Part shown: positions 26,593 to 36,300 of the stretch, in pieces | Numbering within the stretch: the stretch's first letter is position 1 | How the letters are laid out: each line of letters opens with the position of its first letter | Assembly: GCF_016860545.1 (NCBI RefSeq) | Contig: NZ_BNEB01000005.1 | Location: 1 to 64,000 of the forward strand | Direction: 5' to 3' | DNA: 64,000 nt | Origin: Streptomyces asoensis | Lineage (GTDB): Bacteria; Actinomycetota; Actinomycetes; Streptomycetales; Streptomycetaceae | The notes under the pieces: generated by a model | Databases searched by the model: none | Told to the model about the DNA's origin: nothing | Seen by the model: only the letters and a program-made list of their open reading frames with translations | Position numbers and translations under genes: made by a program

Positions 26593-27255
26593 ATGCCGGT
26601 CACCGTACTCCTCGTCGACGATGAACCCCTGGTGCGGATGGGGCTGCGCGCGGTGCTGGAGGCGCAGCCCGACATCAGGGTCGTCGGGGAAGCGGCCGAT
26701 GGGGCGGCGGTGATCCCGCTGGTGCGGCAGCTGCGACCGGACGTGGTCGCGATGGACGTACGCATGCCGCTGATGGACGGCATCGAGGCCACCCGCGCGG
26801 TGCTGCGGTCGGTCGCCGAGCCGCCGAAGATCCTCGTCGTGACGACCTTCGAGAGTGACGAGTACGTCTACGAGGCGCTGCGCGCGGGCGCGAACGGGTT
26901 CCTGCTGAAGCGGGCCCGGGCCGCCGAGATCGTGCACGCGGTGCGCTTGGTCGCCGAGGGCGATTCGCTGCTCTTCCCGGCGTCGGTGCGGCAGCTGGCC
27001 GCCGAATACGGCGACCGCGGTGGGAATGCGGCAGCCCAGGACACTTTGAGGAGGGCCGGGTTGACCGAGCGGGAGTCCGAGGTGCTGCGATTGATGGCAC
27101 GCGGGATGTCGAACGCGGAGATCGCCGCCCGGCTCGTCGTCGGGACGGAGACGGTCAAGTCGCATGCCGGCGCCGTCCTGGCGAAGCTCGGGGCACGCAA
27201 CCGGACCCAGGCGGTCATCACGGCGTACGAATCGGGGTTCGTCGCGCCGGGGTGA
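26593..27255 (+). CDS. NarL-type response regulator
   Basis: 220 residues. Receiver: acidic pocket VLLVDDEPLVRMGL, phospho-Asp in VVAMDVRMPLMDG, Thr in VVTTFES, Lys in FLLKRAR. LuxR-type HTH at about 155-210: LTERESEVLRLMARGMSNAEI and ETVKSHAGAVLAKLGARNR. Partner of the kinase immediately upstream; probable regulator of the divergent ABC-2 exporter. Confidence 0.9.
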   Translation: MPVTVLLVDDEPLVRMGLRAVLEAQPDIRVVGEAADGAAVIPLVRQLRPDVVAMDVRMPLMDGIEATRAVLRSVAEPPKILVVTTFESDEYVYEALRAGANGFLLKRARAAEIVHAVRLVAEGDSLLFPASVRQLAAEYGDRGGNAAAQDTLRRAGLTERESEVLRLMARGMSNAEIAARLVVGTETVKSHAGAVLAKLGARNRTQAVITAYESGFVAPG

Positions 27256-27404
27256 GAGGGCGCTCCTGGCGGACGGGGCCCTGGACCAGGCACGGCGGTG
27301 CGGTACGACGACGTCGGCCGGGCACCCACCGCGGTCCGGACCCGCTCGGCGTCCGTCACCTGCCTGCGCGGCATTGTGTGCGGGGCCGGTGTAGCGTCCT
27401 TGGC

Positions 27405-28166
27405 ATGGACTCTCGTATCACTGTTGAGCGTGCTCAGCGCCTCAGGCAGCTGCACGCCGAGTACAAGCCGCTCGTACTGCCGACCGTCTGGGACGTGTGG
27501 TCCGCGCGGACGGCGGCCTCTCTCGGTTTCCCCGCGCTGACGATCGGCAGTCATCCGCTCGCCGACTCCCGGGGAGCCGACGACCACGAGGGGCAGACTT
27601 TCGAGGAGGTGCTCGCCGCCGTCAGGCCGATCATCGCGGCCGTCGACGTCCCGGTGTCCGTGGACCTGGAGGCCGGATACGGGCACAAGCCCGCGGATCT
27701 CATCGCCGGGCTCATCGAGGTCGGCGGCGCCGGTCTCAACATCGAGGACACCGTCCACTCGGACGGGGGCCGCGTGCGCAGTACCGAGGAGCACGCGAGC
27801 TACATCGGCGGCCTGCGCGCGGCGGCGGACGACGCGGGAGTCCCGATCTGGGTGAACGGACGCACCGACCTCTTCATCCACGCGCCGAGTGCTTCCGGCG
27901 TCCTCGACGAGGCGATCGAGCGACTGCGAGCCCTGGAGCAGGCCGGCGCCGACAGCGTCTACCCGGTGGGTATCCAGGACGACGACGAGCTGCTCACGGC
28001 GGTGACCGGCGCCGTCGCCGTCCCGGTGAACTCCACGGCCCATCCCGTCAAGCACGACCTCGAGCGCTTCCGTCGCCTCGGTGTCGGCCGGGTCACCTAC
28101 GGGCCGCTGCTCCAGTTCGCGATGTCGGATGCGATGAAGGACATGCTCGGTCCCTGGACTCCGTGA
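27405..28166 (+). CDS. isocitrate lyase/PEP mutase superfamily protein
   Basis: 253 residues, a complete TIM-barrel of the PEP mutase/ICL superfamily: PTVWDVWSARTAASLGFPAL, VSVDLEAGYGHKPADL (metal-binding Asp/Glu), GLNIEDTVHSDGGRVRS and VNGRTDLF. The catalytic Cys motif of isocitrate lyase (KKCGH) is absent, so it is more likely a phosphonopyruvate-hydrolase, methylisocitrate-lyase-like or other C-C lyase. No phosphonate genes are nearby. A strong terminator follows. Confidence 0.8.
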   Translation: MDSRITVERAQRLRQLHAEYKPLVLPTVWDVWSARTAASLGFPALTIGSHPLADSRGADDHEGQTFEEVLAAVRPIIAAVDVPVSVDLEAGYGHKPADLIAGLIEVGGAGLNIEDTVHSDGGRVRSTEEHASYIGGLRAAADDAGVPIWVNGRTDLFIHAPSASGVLDEAIERLRALEQAGADSVYPVGIQDDDELLTAVTGAVAVPVNSTAHPVKHDLERFRRLGVGRVTYGPLLQFAMSDAMKDMLGPWTP

Positions 28167-28170
28167 GGAA

Positions 28171-28212
28171 CCGCCCGGGACACCCCCGCGGGAGCGGAGG
28201 TGTCCCGGGCGG
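28171..28212 (+). terminator. strong terminator after the PEP-mutase-like gene
   Basis: Perfect 14-bp inverted repeat CCGCCCGGGACACC / GGTGTCCCGGGCGG with a 14-nt loop, 4 nt after the stop. Being perfect it may also stop transcripts from the minus-strand small genes. Confidence 0.8.
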
Positions 28213-28268
28213 GACGGGAGAGTTCCCACGTCTTCACGGCGGTTACTTCACCTGTGGCCTGTCACCCG

Positions 28269-28388
28269 TCACCTGTTCCTCCTGCTGAAGACGAACAGGG
28301 CGACGCCCACCAGCACGAGGAATCCGACGGTGAACCAGAGGGCCGACTGTCCGTCCCGCAACGGGGGCGGGGCAGCGAGAGACCACAT
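28269..28388 (-). CDS. tiny single-pass membrane protein (39 aa)
   Basis: Start ATG 28388 overlaps the stop of the preceding small gene by one base (TGATG), so it is translationally coupled. The 39 residues consist of a short polar head (MWSLAAPPPLRDGQS), one membrane helix (WFTVGFLVLVGVALFVF) and a basic tail SRRNR. With its partner it follows the RHS gene and may be part of an immunity unit; that is inference from position only. Confidence 0.55.
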   Translation of the reverse strand: MWSLAAPPPLRDGQSALWFTVGFLVLVGVALFVFSRRNR

Positions 28389-28570
28389 CACCCCTGCCCC
28401 TTCTTCCTGCTGAGCAGACTCACCGGCACGCACAGCGCTCCACCCGCGACGAGCAGCCATCCGAACGCGGTGGCCGGGCCCCCTGAGGAGAGCGCCAGCA
28501 GAAGGACACCGCAGACCAGCGCCAGCATGCCGAAGAGGAGGATCTGGCGCCCTCTTCCCGGTTGGATCAT
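28388..28570 (-). CDS. small two-helix membrane protein (60 aa)
   Basis: 60 residues: MIQPGRGRQ, then helices QILLFGMLALVCGVLLLAL and TAFGWLLVAGGALCVPVSLL, ending in a basic cytosolic tail SRKKGQG. AGGGAGA lies 6 nt upstream of ATG 28570. It lies 76 bp after the RHS stop, behind a strong hairpin, and is coupled to the 39-aa gene. Size, topology and place fit an immunity protein for a membrane-acting RHS C-terminus, but no homology is recognised. Confidence 0.6.
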   Translation of the reverse strand: MIQPGRGRQILLFGMLALVCGVLLLALSSGGPATAFGWLLVAGGALCVPVSLLSRKKGQG

Positions 28571-28591
28571 CTCGTTCTCCCTGTTCGGAAC

Positions 28592-28633
28592 CGTGGTTGC
28601 CGGAGCAGGACGACGCCTGCTCCGGCAACCACG
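28592..28633 (-). terminator. 18-bp perfect hairpin between RHS gene and small membrane genes
   Basis: CGTGGTTGCCGGAGCAGG / CCTGCTCCGGCAACCACG with a 6-nt loop, 13 nt after the RHS stop. One of the strongest hairpins in the window; it should end or attenuate RHS transcription before the two small membrane genes. Confidence 0.8.
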
Positions 28634-28646
28634 ATCGGTCCGTTCC

Positions 28647-31600
28647 TCAGCTCTTGTACGTGGCACCGATGTACGTGCCCGCCGCCGCGCCGATCGTCAT
28701 GCAGAAGGGGAGCGCGGGGACGGCACCCGGTCCGGTGAACGCCGCGGCTCCGGCTTCGCAGAGCCCCGTGATACCGATGTCCGCGATCATGGCCGCGGTC
28801 GCCTTCTCGGCCGCGCCCGTTCCGCCGGTGAACCCCTCGTAGAGGATGGTCGCGACGCCGAGCCCGTCCCCGATGCCTCCCAGGCTGAACAGCCCGTCGG
28901 GGTCGATGCGGTTGACGGGGTCGCCTTCGGCGTACAGGTACGGGTTCTGTTCCCGGCCCGAGGGGTCGGGCTGGGTGAACCGGCCTGTGTTGGCGTCGTA
29001 GTAGCGGGCCTTCAGGTGGTAGAGGCCGGTCGGGTCCTGGTAGTTCCCGGCGAAGCGGTAGGGCTGGGCGACCGGTTCGGAGGACTGCGCCAGGATGCGC
29101 ACGCCACGAGGGCTGTAGGCGTAGGTGTCGACCTTGTTGCCGTCCTCGTCCGCCAGACCGATCACGCTGCCGATGGCGTCGGTGAGGTAGAAGTACGTCT
29201 TGCCCCCGGTCGTCATGGAGTTCAACGTGCCCCCGGGTTCCCGGTTGAAGCCCATGTCCGTGCCGGCTGTCGTCTTCGCCGACAGGCCCAGCGGTCCGTT
29301 GTGGAAGAACGTGTCGCCGAGCCTGATGCGTTCGCGCTGATCGGTCGAGCCGTACTGGCCCGCGTACGTCTTGCCGCCGACGGTGATCGACGTCATCTGC
29401 GAGTGGTCGGACCAGGTCTCGCCGGTGCGGAGGTAGTCGTCGGTGGAGGCGCCGGCGGTTTCGTTGCCGACGGCGTCGTAGGACCAAGTGCCCGTCGTGG
29501 TGGACTTGTTCGTGAGCTGCTGGGCGTCGTTGTAGGTGTAGGTGGTGCCGCGCGGGCAGCCGGGGTCGGTGCCCTGGGAGGTGAGGTTGCCGGCCAGGTC
29601 GTAGCAGTACTGCCAGGAGTCGGCGATCGCGCCCGCCTTCTCCTCCTTGGCATAGGAGAAGCGGCCCGCGCCGTCGTAGGTGTACGTCCGCTTCAATCCC
29701 GTGACGCCGTCGGTGCTGGTGCGGATCTTGTTGCCGTCGGTGGCGCTGCCGGTGCCGTATCCGTAGGTGTAGGCCAGGTTCACCAGGGTGCCCTGATCCG
29801 AGGTGACCTTGAGGGACTTCGGCCGGCTGGACTTGTCGACCTCGACCGTCTGGACCGTGCCGCCGGGGTACGTGGTGGTCCTGCGGACGTCGTTGTTGTC
29901 GTACGTGTACGACGTGACCCGGCCCTGGGAGTCCTTGAGTTCCTTGAGCTTGTCGACCTCGTTCCACGTGTAGGTGACCGTGCCGGCGGGGTCCTGGTAG
30001 GAGTCCACGTTGCCGGCCGCTGTGTAGGACAGCAGGGTCTGGGAGCCGTCCTGGAGGTGGCGGACCGTCTCGCGCTGCAACGGGTCGAACTCGTAGGAGA
30101 CGGTGCCGGTGTTGTCGGAACGCTGCCTGAGGTTGCCGTCGCCGTCGTACCAGTACTCGACCTTCACCGTGTTCGGCGAGGTGACGGTGCGGATGCGGTC
30201 GAGGTTGTCGTAGGTGTAGGTGACCGTGACGCCGCGGGCGTCGGTGACGGTCCTGGTGCGGCCCAGGTCGTCGTAGGTGTACGTCGTCCTCCCCAGGGGC
30301 GCCGGCGCCTTGGCCCATTCCAGGTTGCCCTTGGCGTCGTAGTGGAAGTCCGTCTGCACCGTCTTGGAGGAGGACATCTTCGTCTTCTGCGCGCAGCGCT
30401 GGCCCTCGAAGCCGCCGCAGGAGGCGGTGGCGGGGTTGTGGTCGTAGGAGACGCTGCCGCCGCCGGTGCCGGTCTGCGCGACCGTCTTGGTGTTGCCGGC
30501 CGTGTCGTAGGTGAAGGCGGTCTTCTCACCGTCGGGGTCGGTGGAGTCCTTGGGTACGTCGCCGCCGGCGATGGTCTGCCAGGTGTTCACCGTGGCCCCA
30601 CCGGTGGGCAGGGTGGCGGTCTTGAGGTTGTTGCGGCTGTCGAAGCCGTAGTCGGTGACGTTGCCCGGAGTGGTACCGGAGCCCATCGCGTCGGTGGCGG
30701 TGTCGATGTTGTGGTTGACGTCGAACTTGGTGGACCGCTGGTGGCCGAGCGCGTCGGTCACCTCGGTGACCTGGCCGTCGCCGTCGTGCGCGTACTTCGT
30801 GGCGTGGTTCTCCGGGTCGGTGGCGGTGGTCGTGCCGGCGGCGGTCGCGGAGTCACCGGTGTAGCCGTAGGTCCAGGTCGGTCCGGTGTGGCCGTCACTG
30901 TCGAAGCCGGTGCCGCGCAGCATGGAGGTGACACGGTCGGCGTCGTCGTACGTGAAGACCGTCACCCTCCCCTCCGCGGTGGTGATCTTGTCGATGCGGC
31001 CCGAGGTGTCATGACGGAAGGTCACCGTCTTGCCCTCGGTGTCCGTGGTGGTGGCCAGGTTGCCCGCGCCGTCGAGGCCGAACACGGCGGTGCGGCCGGT
31101 GTTGTCCTTGGCCTGCCACTGCGAGGCGTCCGTCCTCAGCAGGTCGATCCAGCGCCCCGAGCGCGTCTCGGTCAGCTTGAAGCCCTTGTGCTCGCCGCCC
31201 TCGTCGTGCTGGGTGACCGTGATCGTGCCCTTGTTGCGGTCGGTGGCCTTCGTCAGCGTGCCGTTGGCGTCATAGGTGTCCGACGCCCCCGACTTCCACT
31301 TCGTCAGCGTGTAGGTGCCGTCCGCGTTCTTCTTCAGGTCCTCCGACCAGCCCTTCGGCGTGGTGAAGGAGCCGTCGCTGTGCTTGGTGAAGCGGACCGT
31401 GGCGCCGGAGGCGTCGTAGAGGACCGCCTCGGTGGAGGACAGGTGCAGATAGCGCTCGTACTGCTGCCACCAGCGCTGCGAGACCTTCCCCCACGGTGCG
31501 TCCAGCGAGTTGTACGTCCGCGCGAGCGTCAGGCGCTGTCCCACACCGGCGATGTCGAAGTCGGTGGCCGTCAGCATCAGATTGCCGGTCGAGTAGTCGA

Positions 31601-32030
31601 TCTTCGCCGTCAGGGCGTCGGTGACGGCGAAGCTGGTGTACCGGTGCCAGGGCACGTCACCCTGCCCCTCCGGCACGAGGGAGGTCGCCGAGGTGTCGGC
31701 CGCGCCGCTGCGGGGCCCGGCTTTCGCGGACGGTGTGCCCTCGGCGTGCTCGCGCTGCTCCCGCAGCCAGGACGCGTACGCCTCGTCGGTCGGATTCCGC
31801 GAAGGTTCGGTCTTCACGGGCCGGTTCGAGCCGACTTTCACCGCCGGCACTTCGAAGTCGGGGCCGCCCGGGCCCCAGACGGAACCGGGCTTGGTGTCGT
31901 CGGCGACCGCGAAGGCGGTCGGCAGCGCCGACAGGGCCAGCGTCGCGGAGACCATGACCGCCGAGGCGGCGAGAGCGGCTGACCTTCTGCGGGCACGCCG
32001 AAAGGGCATGCCGAAGGCACGCAGGTACAT
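28647..32030 (-). CDS. secreted RHS/YD-repeat protein with hydrophobic C-terminal tip (polymorphic-toxin-like)
   Basis: 1127 residues from ATG 32030 (GGGG 6 nt upstream). Signal peptide about 1-42 (AALAASAVMVSATLALSALP). A DUF6531-like entry domain (DYSTGNLMLTATDFDIAGVG) is followed by about 30 YD repeats (pattern YDxxGxLxxxTDxxG) that build the beta-cocoon. The core ends with the hallmark PYRFAGNYQDPTGLYHLKARYYDANTGRFTQ and DPVNRIDPDGL. The last 80 residues after it are glycine/alanine-rich and hydrophobic (AGAAAFTGPGAVPALPFCMT) and contain two candidate membrane helices, no nuclease motif. RHS proteins deliver variable C-terminal toxins; this tip looks membrane-active. Alternatively it is a toxin-less surface RHS protein. 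Confidence 0.85.
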   Translation of the reverse strand: MYLRAFGMPFRRARRRSAALAASAVMVSATLALSALPTAFAVADDTKPGSVWGPGGPDFEVPAVKVGSNRPVKTEPSRNPTDEAYASWLREQREHAEGTPSAKAGPRSGAADTSATSLVPEGQGDVPWHRYTSFAVTDALTAKIDYSTGNLMLTATDFDIAGVGQRLTLARTYNSLDAPWGKVSQRWWQQYERYLHLSSTEAVLYDASGATVRFTKHSDGSFTTPKGWSEDLKKNADGTYTLTKWKSGASDTYDANGTLTKATDRNKGTITVTQHDEGGEHKGFKLTETRSGRWIDLLRTDASQWQAKDNTGRTAVFGLDGAGNLATTTDTEGKTVTFRHDTSGRIDKITTAEGRVTVFTYDDADRVTSMLRGTGFDSDGHTGPTWTYGYTGDSATAAGTTTATDPENHATKYAHDGDGQVTEVTDALGHQRSTKFDVNHNIDTATDAMGSGTTPGNVTDYGFDSRNNLKTATLPTGGATVNTWQTIAGGDVPKDSTDPDGEKTAFTYDTAGNTKTVAQTGTGGGSVSYDHNPATASCGGFEGQRCAQKTKMSSSKTVQTDFHYDAKGNLEWAKAPAPLGRTTYTYDDLGRTRTVTDARGVTVTYTYDNLDRIRTVTSPNTVKVEYWYDGDGNLRQRSDNTGTVSYEFDPLQRETVRHLQDGSQTLLSYTAAGNVDSYQDPAGTVTYTWNEVDKLKELKDSQGRVTSYTYDNNDVRRTTTYPGGTVQTVEVDKSSRPKSLKVTSDQGTLVNLAYTYGYGTGSATDGNKIRTSTDGVTGLKRTYTYDGAGRFSYAKEEKAGAIADSWQYCYDLAGNLTSQGTDPGCPRGTTYTYNDAQQLTNKSTTTGTWSYDAVGNETAGASTDDYLRTGETWSDHSQMTSITVGGKTYAGQYGSTDQRERIRLGDTFFHNGPLGLSAKTTAGTDMGFNREPGGTLNSMTTGGKTYFYLTDAIGSVIGLADEDGNKVDTYAYSPRGVRILAQSSEPVAQPYRFAGNYQDPTGLYHLKARYYDANTGRFTQPDPSGREQNPYLYAEGDPVNRIDPDGLFSLGGIGDGLGVATILYEGFTGGTGAAEKATAAMIADIGITGLCEAGAAAFTGPGAVPALPFCMTIGAAAGTYIGATYKS

Positions 32031-32398
32031 GGAATTCCCCCATAGGCAAAGCAGCCCCGGCGACCCCAACGGCCACCAGGTGCACACAAGCTGACACCGG
32101 AATCGCACAAAGATCCGTGCGCTTCCCCCTGTTTGCCTCGCCATACGGGCAGGAATCAGCCCCTCCCCTTCGAGCGCGGGAAAGGGGCAGAAGACCGCAT
32201 AGGACACCTGGACAGCACAGCAGGGCGACTACAGCATGCTCGCGGCAGGCGGAACGCGACTCAAAGCCTCCCCCTCGGCGGGCGCGGGCGCGGGCTGGCA
32301 CGGACGCGGGCGCGCGCCGGCGCTGGCGCGGGTGCTCGGCTGGTGGGTCGCTGTGCCCAGGAGCGGCCGTGCCGCAAGAGGCGGCCTCAGAGGTCAAC
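32031..32398. other. 368-bp intergenic region upstream of the RHS gene
   Basis: Holds the RHS promoter/leader and the 3' flank of the sigma gene. I see only a GC-rich run of GCGGGC-like units (about 32278-32335) with no clear repeat period, and no convincing gene. Confidence 0.4.
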
Positions 32399-33292
32399 TC
32401 ACGGCAGCGTCCAGCCGTTGCGGGGTGTCAGGCCGCTCAGCTTCTCGGGGTTGACCTGGAAGCGCAGGTTCTGGATGCGTTCGTCGGCGATGTCGAACGT
32501 GATGGCGCCGACCGGGTGTCCGCCGAGGGTGGCCAGGATGCCGAGCTCGCCGTTGACGACGACCGGCTCCATGGTCAGGTCGGCAAGACCGGGCTTGGCC
32601 AGGAAGCCCGTGATCCAGCGCGCGACGTGATCGGCGCCGTGGAGGGGGCGGCGGGCCGCGGTCACCTTGCCGCCGCCGTCGGACCAGGCGGTCACATCAG
32701 GGGCGAGCAGTTCCATGACGGCGTTCAGGTCGCCGCCCGCGCAGGCCTCCATGAAATGGGTGGTGACCTTCCGGCGCTGGTTGCGGTCGGCATCGAAGCG
32801 GGGGCGGCGGGCCTGGACGTGATCGCGTGCGCGGTGGGCGATCTGACGAACCGTCGGCTCGGGGCGTTCGAGGGTCTGCGCGATCTCGGCGTGCGAGTAG
32901 GCGAAGACCTCACGGAGCAGGAAGACGGCGCGTTCGACGGGACTGAGGGTTTCCAGGACGACCATCATGGCGGTGGAGACGCTGTCGGCCAGTTCGGTGT
33001 CCGCGGCGACGTCGGGAGAGGTCAGCAGGGGCTCCGGGAGCCACGGGCCGACGTAGACCTCGCGGACCGCCCGTGCGGAGGTGAGGCGGTCCAACGAGAG
33101 GTTGGTGACCGTGCGGACCAGATAGGCCTTGGGGTGGCGGAGGTCGTGCCGGTCCACGGTCCTCCACCTCAGCCAGGTGTCCTGGAGGACGTCCTCGGCG
33201 TCCGTGACGCTGCCCAGCATGCGGTAGGCGGTGGCGAACAGCAGCCTGCGGTGTTCGATGTAGGGGTCCTGCTCGTCCGTGGCGTCGATCAT
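32399..33292 (-). CDS. sigJ: ECF41-type RNA polymerase sigma factor (SigJ-like)
   Basis: 297 residues: sigma2 (LLFATAYRMLGSVTDAEDVLQDTWLRW), sigma4 (LSPVERAVFLLREVFAYSHAE) and a SnoaL-like C-terminal domain with VNPEKLSGL, the NPDKL-type motif characteristic of ECF41. In this group the SnoaL-like extension, not an anti-sigma factor, controls activity. ECF41 genes usually lie next to a carboxymuconolactone decarboxylase or oxidoreductase gene; none is adjacent here. ATG 33292 gives the conserved start although its ribosome site is weak. It lies just left of the biosynthetic cluster; whether it regulates it is unknown. Confidence 0.85.
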   Translation of the reverse strand: MIDATDEQDPYIEHRRLLFATAYRMLGSVTDAEDVLQDTWLRWRTVDRHDLRHPKAYLVRTVTNLSLDRLTSARAVREVYVGPWLPEPLLTSPDVAADTELADSVSTAMMVVLETLSPVERAVFLLREVFAYSHAEIAQTLERPEPTVRQIAHRARDHVQARRPRFDADRNQRRKVTTHFMEACAGGDLNAVMELLAPDVTAWSDGGGKVTAARRPLHGADHVARWITGFLAKPGLADLTMEPVVVNGELGILATLGGHPVGAITFDIADERIQNLRFQVNPEKLSGLTPRNGWTLP

Positions 33293-33389
33293 CCGATCAT
33301 GCTGACAGCGCCGCGATCCGGTGTCACGGCGCGCGGCGACGCGACCTGGTGGCCTGCGGCGGGCCCGGGTCCGGCAGGGCATGCGCGGC

Positions 33390-36300
33390 TCAGGGACGCT
33401 GTGCGGAGTGGCGCAGGATGCGTGTCCATTCGTCGAGCAGCGCGTCGACGGTGTCCGGGAGGTGGAGGCCGTCGTCGAACACCGCGTCGAGGCCCGCGGT
33501 CCCCAGAGGGCTCGTCCACGGTGTGAAGGCGAGGGGGAACTGGAGGGTGCGCGCGTGGACGTACCGGGTGGTGGCCCGGGTGCCCGCGAAGTCGACTTCG
33601 CGCCTCTCCGCGTCGTCGAGCCCGAACGTCGAGGTGACGGCCGCGCCCTTCGGCAGGACCGACGTCAGCTCACCCAGGCTGATCTGCCGGTGGGACAGCG
33701 CCGTCGCCATGGCCGCGTGTACGGAGGTCACCGTGTCGGAGAGCCCGGCCCCCGGCCGCAGCAGGATCGGCAGGAGGCCCAGGTGGCAGCCCACGGCGGG
33801 AGAGACCCCTGGGACGCGGCGTGTCGTGACGACGCCGGTGAGGAACTCATCCGGCGCTCCGACCGCGTGCGCGGCATGTGCGAAGGCACCGATGATGCGC
33901 GCGAACCGGGTGGCCGTACCGCTCCCGGATGCGCCCCGGTGCGGGTGCAGCACGTCGTACGGAAGCTCCAGGCGCCGGTGAACCGATCGGCCCGAGGGAG
34001 AGCCGCCCTCGCGCCGCAGCCAGGTCGTGTGGGCCGGGGTGACGCCCGCGAGGGCCGATCTCCAGTGCGCCAGGGTGGCGGCGTCCGCCGGGCCCGGACC
34101 GGGTGCCGCTGCGTCCAGGGCCTCGTCCGTCACGTCCGCCCGGGCGTCGTCGGGAGTGCCGTACCGGTGGGCCAGGTCGTCGACGAAGGCCTGGATGCCC
34201 TGGGCGTCCACCGCGTGCTGGTGGAACGCCACCAGCAGCCGGTCCCGGCCGGGGCCGCGCAGCAGGGCCACGCGGATCGGCAGGTCGCTCCCCACGTCGA
34301 ACGGTCTTTCGGCGAAAGCTCTTTCGCTCGCTTCCGCGCCGGTGCGCGACGCCGCCCCGTCTGCCGCTTCGAACGCGAAAGGGGTGACCCAGTCCTGTGG
34401 ACGGTGCACGAAGACGCGGTCACGCTTACGCTTCAGCAGGGAACGCAGTGCCGGATGCCGGGCGATGGTGTGCCGGAGGGCGTGCCTCAGCCGTGCGTCG
34501 TCCAGCCTGCCCGCGATGTCGAGGACGAGCGTCACGTTGTGTGCCGTCGGGTCACCGAGCCGGCCGGCCAGCCAGATCTCGGACTGCACGGGCGACGCGG
34601 GGAGCAGCGATGTCGGTGTCCTGCCGGGAGGACCGGCAGCCGCGGCCGGGTCGCAGGGCACGAGCGGGACGGAGTCGTTCGCTTCGTGCGGCGGGCGGCT
34701 GTCGGGCTCCTCCCAACCGCCCGCCCTCAGCTGCCCGGCCAGGTCGGAGACGCTCGCGCCGCCCATCAGCCGTTCCATCGAGGGCGTGCTGCCGAACTCG
34801 GCCGCCAGCTCGGTCAACAGGGTCATCGCCTGGAGCGAGCTGCCGCCCAGGGAGAGCAGGGAATCCGTCTCCAGGACCCGATCCAGGCCCAGCACCGCGG
34901 CCAGGCGACCCGCGATCCGCGTCTCCTCGGCAGGCAGTGCGGAGCTCGGGGCCGACCGGGCGGTCCGGTCGGCGTGGCGCTCGGCGAGGCTCCTGCGGTC
35001 GATCTTGCCCGAGCTGGTGCGGGGCAGCGCCTCGCAGAGGACGATCCGGCTGGGGACCAATGCTTCCGGCAGGCGGCGGGCGAGTGCGCCGCGCAGAGCG
35101 TCCGGGTCCACCGTGGCTCCCGGCGCCGGTACCACGAAGAGCGCCATCGTGCGCGTACCGCCGGGCGTGTCCACGGGCACGGCGGCCACTTCGGCGAGGC
35201 TCGCCGCACGGTCGGCGAGGATCTCGATCTCGCCGGGCTCCACCCGGTGGCCGCTGATCTTCACCTGGTGGTCGATCCGACCGCGCAGGACCAGTTCGCC
35301 GTCCTCGATCCGGCCCAGGTCTCCGGTGCGGTAGCCCCAGCGTCCGCCCAGCGCCTCGACGTGCCCGAAGCCCGCACCCGACGCGGTGGACACCGGACCC
35401 ACGTAGCCGAGTCCCACCTGCGCGCCGACGACGCTCACCTCGCCCTCGTCGCCCAGGGGGACGACGGCGCCCGCGGGGTCCAGCAGGGCGACGACGGTGT
35501 TGTCGAGGGCGACACCGGCGGACGGCGTGCGGGGCCAGCCGGCCGGGTCGCCGGTGAGGATCGCCTCCGTGACCACATGGGTCTCGGTGGGGCCGTACTG
35601 GTTCGTGAGCCGGATCGGCCGCCCGCCGGCGCCGAGGAGCCGCTCCAACGCGTCCGTCACGTGCGGCTGTTCACCGGCCGTGGAGATCTCGACGAGATGC
35701 GGGAGCGAGGCCCGGCGGTACTGGGCCCACTCGGCGAAGGGGCGGAGCGCCGCGTACGGCAGGTGGAGGCGCTTGATGTGCCGGTCGTCGCAGAACCGCA
35801 GGAGGTGGTCCAGGTCCGCGCGACGGGACTCGTCGAGCACCAGCAGCTCACCGCCGGTGGCCAGGGTGCCGAGGACCTCCGTGAGGAACACGTCGAAGCT
35901 CACCCGGGAGAACTGGAGCGTCCGGTCACCCACGCCCACGCTGGCCTTGCGGCGCAGCCAGGTGACCAGGTTCGACAGGGCGCGGTAGGGAAGCCTGGCT
36001 CCTTTGGGCACACCGGTCGATCCTGAGGTGAACAGGATGTAGGCCGGATCGTCCAGGGCCGGCGACGGTGCGGTGGCGGGGACCTCCTCGCGCGGTTTGG
36101 GTCGGAGCAGGTCGACGGCTTCGACGTCCTCGAACGGCGCTTCCCCGCAGACGAGTACGCAGGTCGCGCCGGACTCACGCAGAGCGCCCCGGGAACGCTC
36201 CGGCGGATGGTGCACGTCGAGCGGCACATAAGCGGCCCCGAGCCGTAACACCGCCAGCAGTGCGCCCACCGCGTGGATGCCCCGCTCGATGTGTACGGCG

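Noticed and set aside
29000..31600. Repetitive DNA suggesting a repeat array or CRISPR
   Set aside because: The periodicity is protein-level (YD repeats) with diverged DNA; no direct repeats with spacers.
28200..31982. A 1260-codon open frame on the plus strand
   Set aside because: It is the antisense of the RHS gene; the RHS strand has signal peptide, YD repeats and core-end motif, the other has only Val/Gly/Arg-rich sequence without homology.
32278..32335. GCGGGC-type run upstream of the sigma gene as a tandem repeat
   Set aside because: No regular unit or period; consistent with plain high-GC low complexity.
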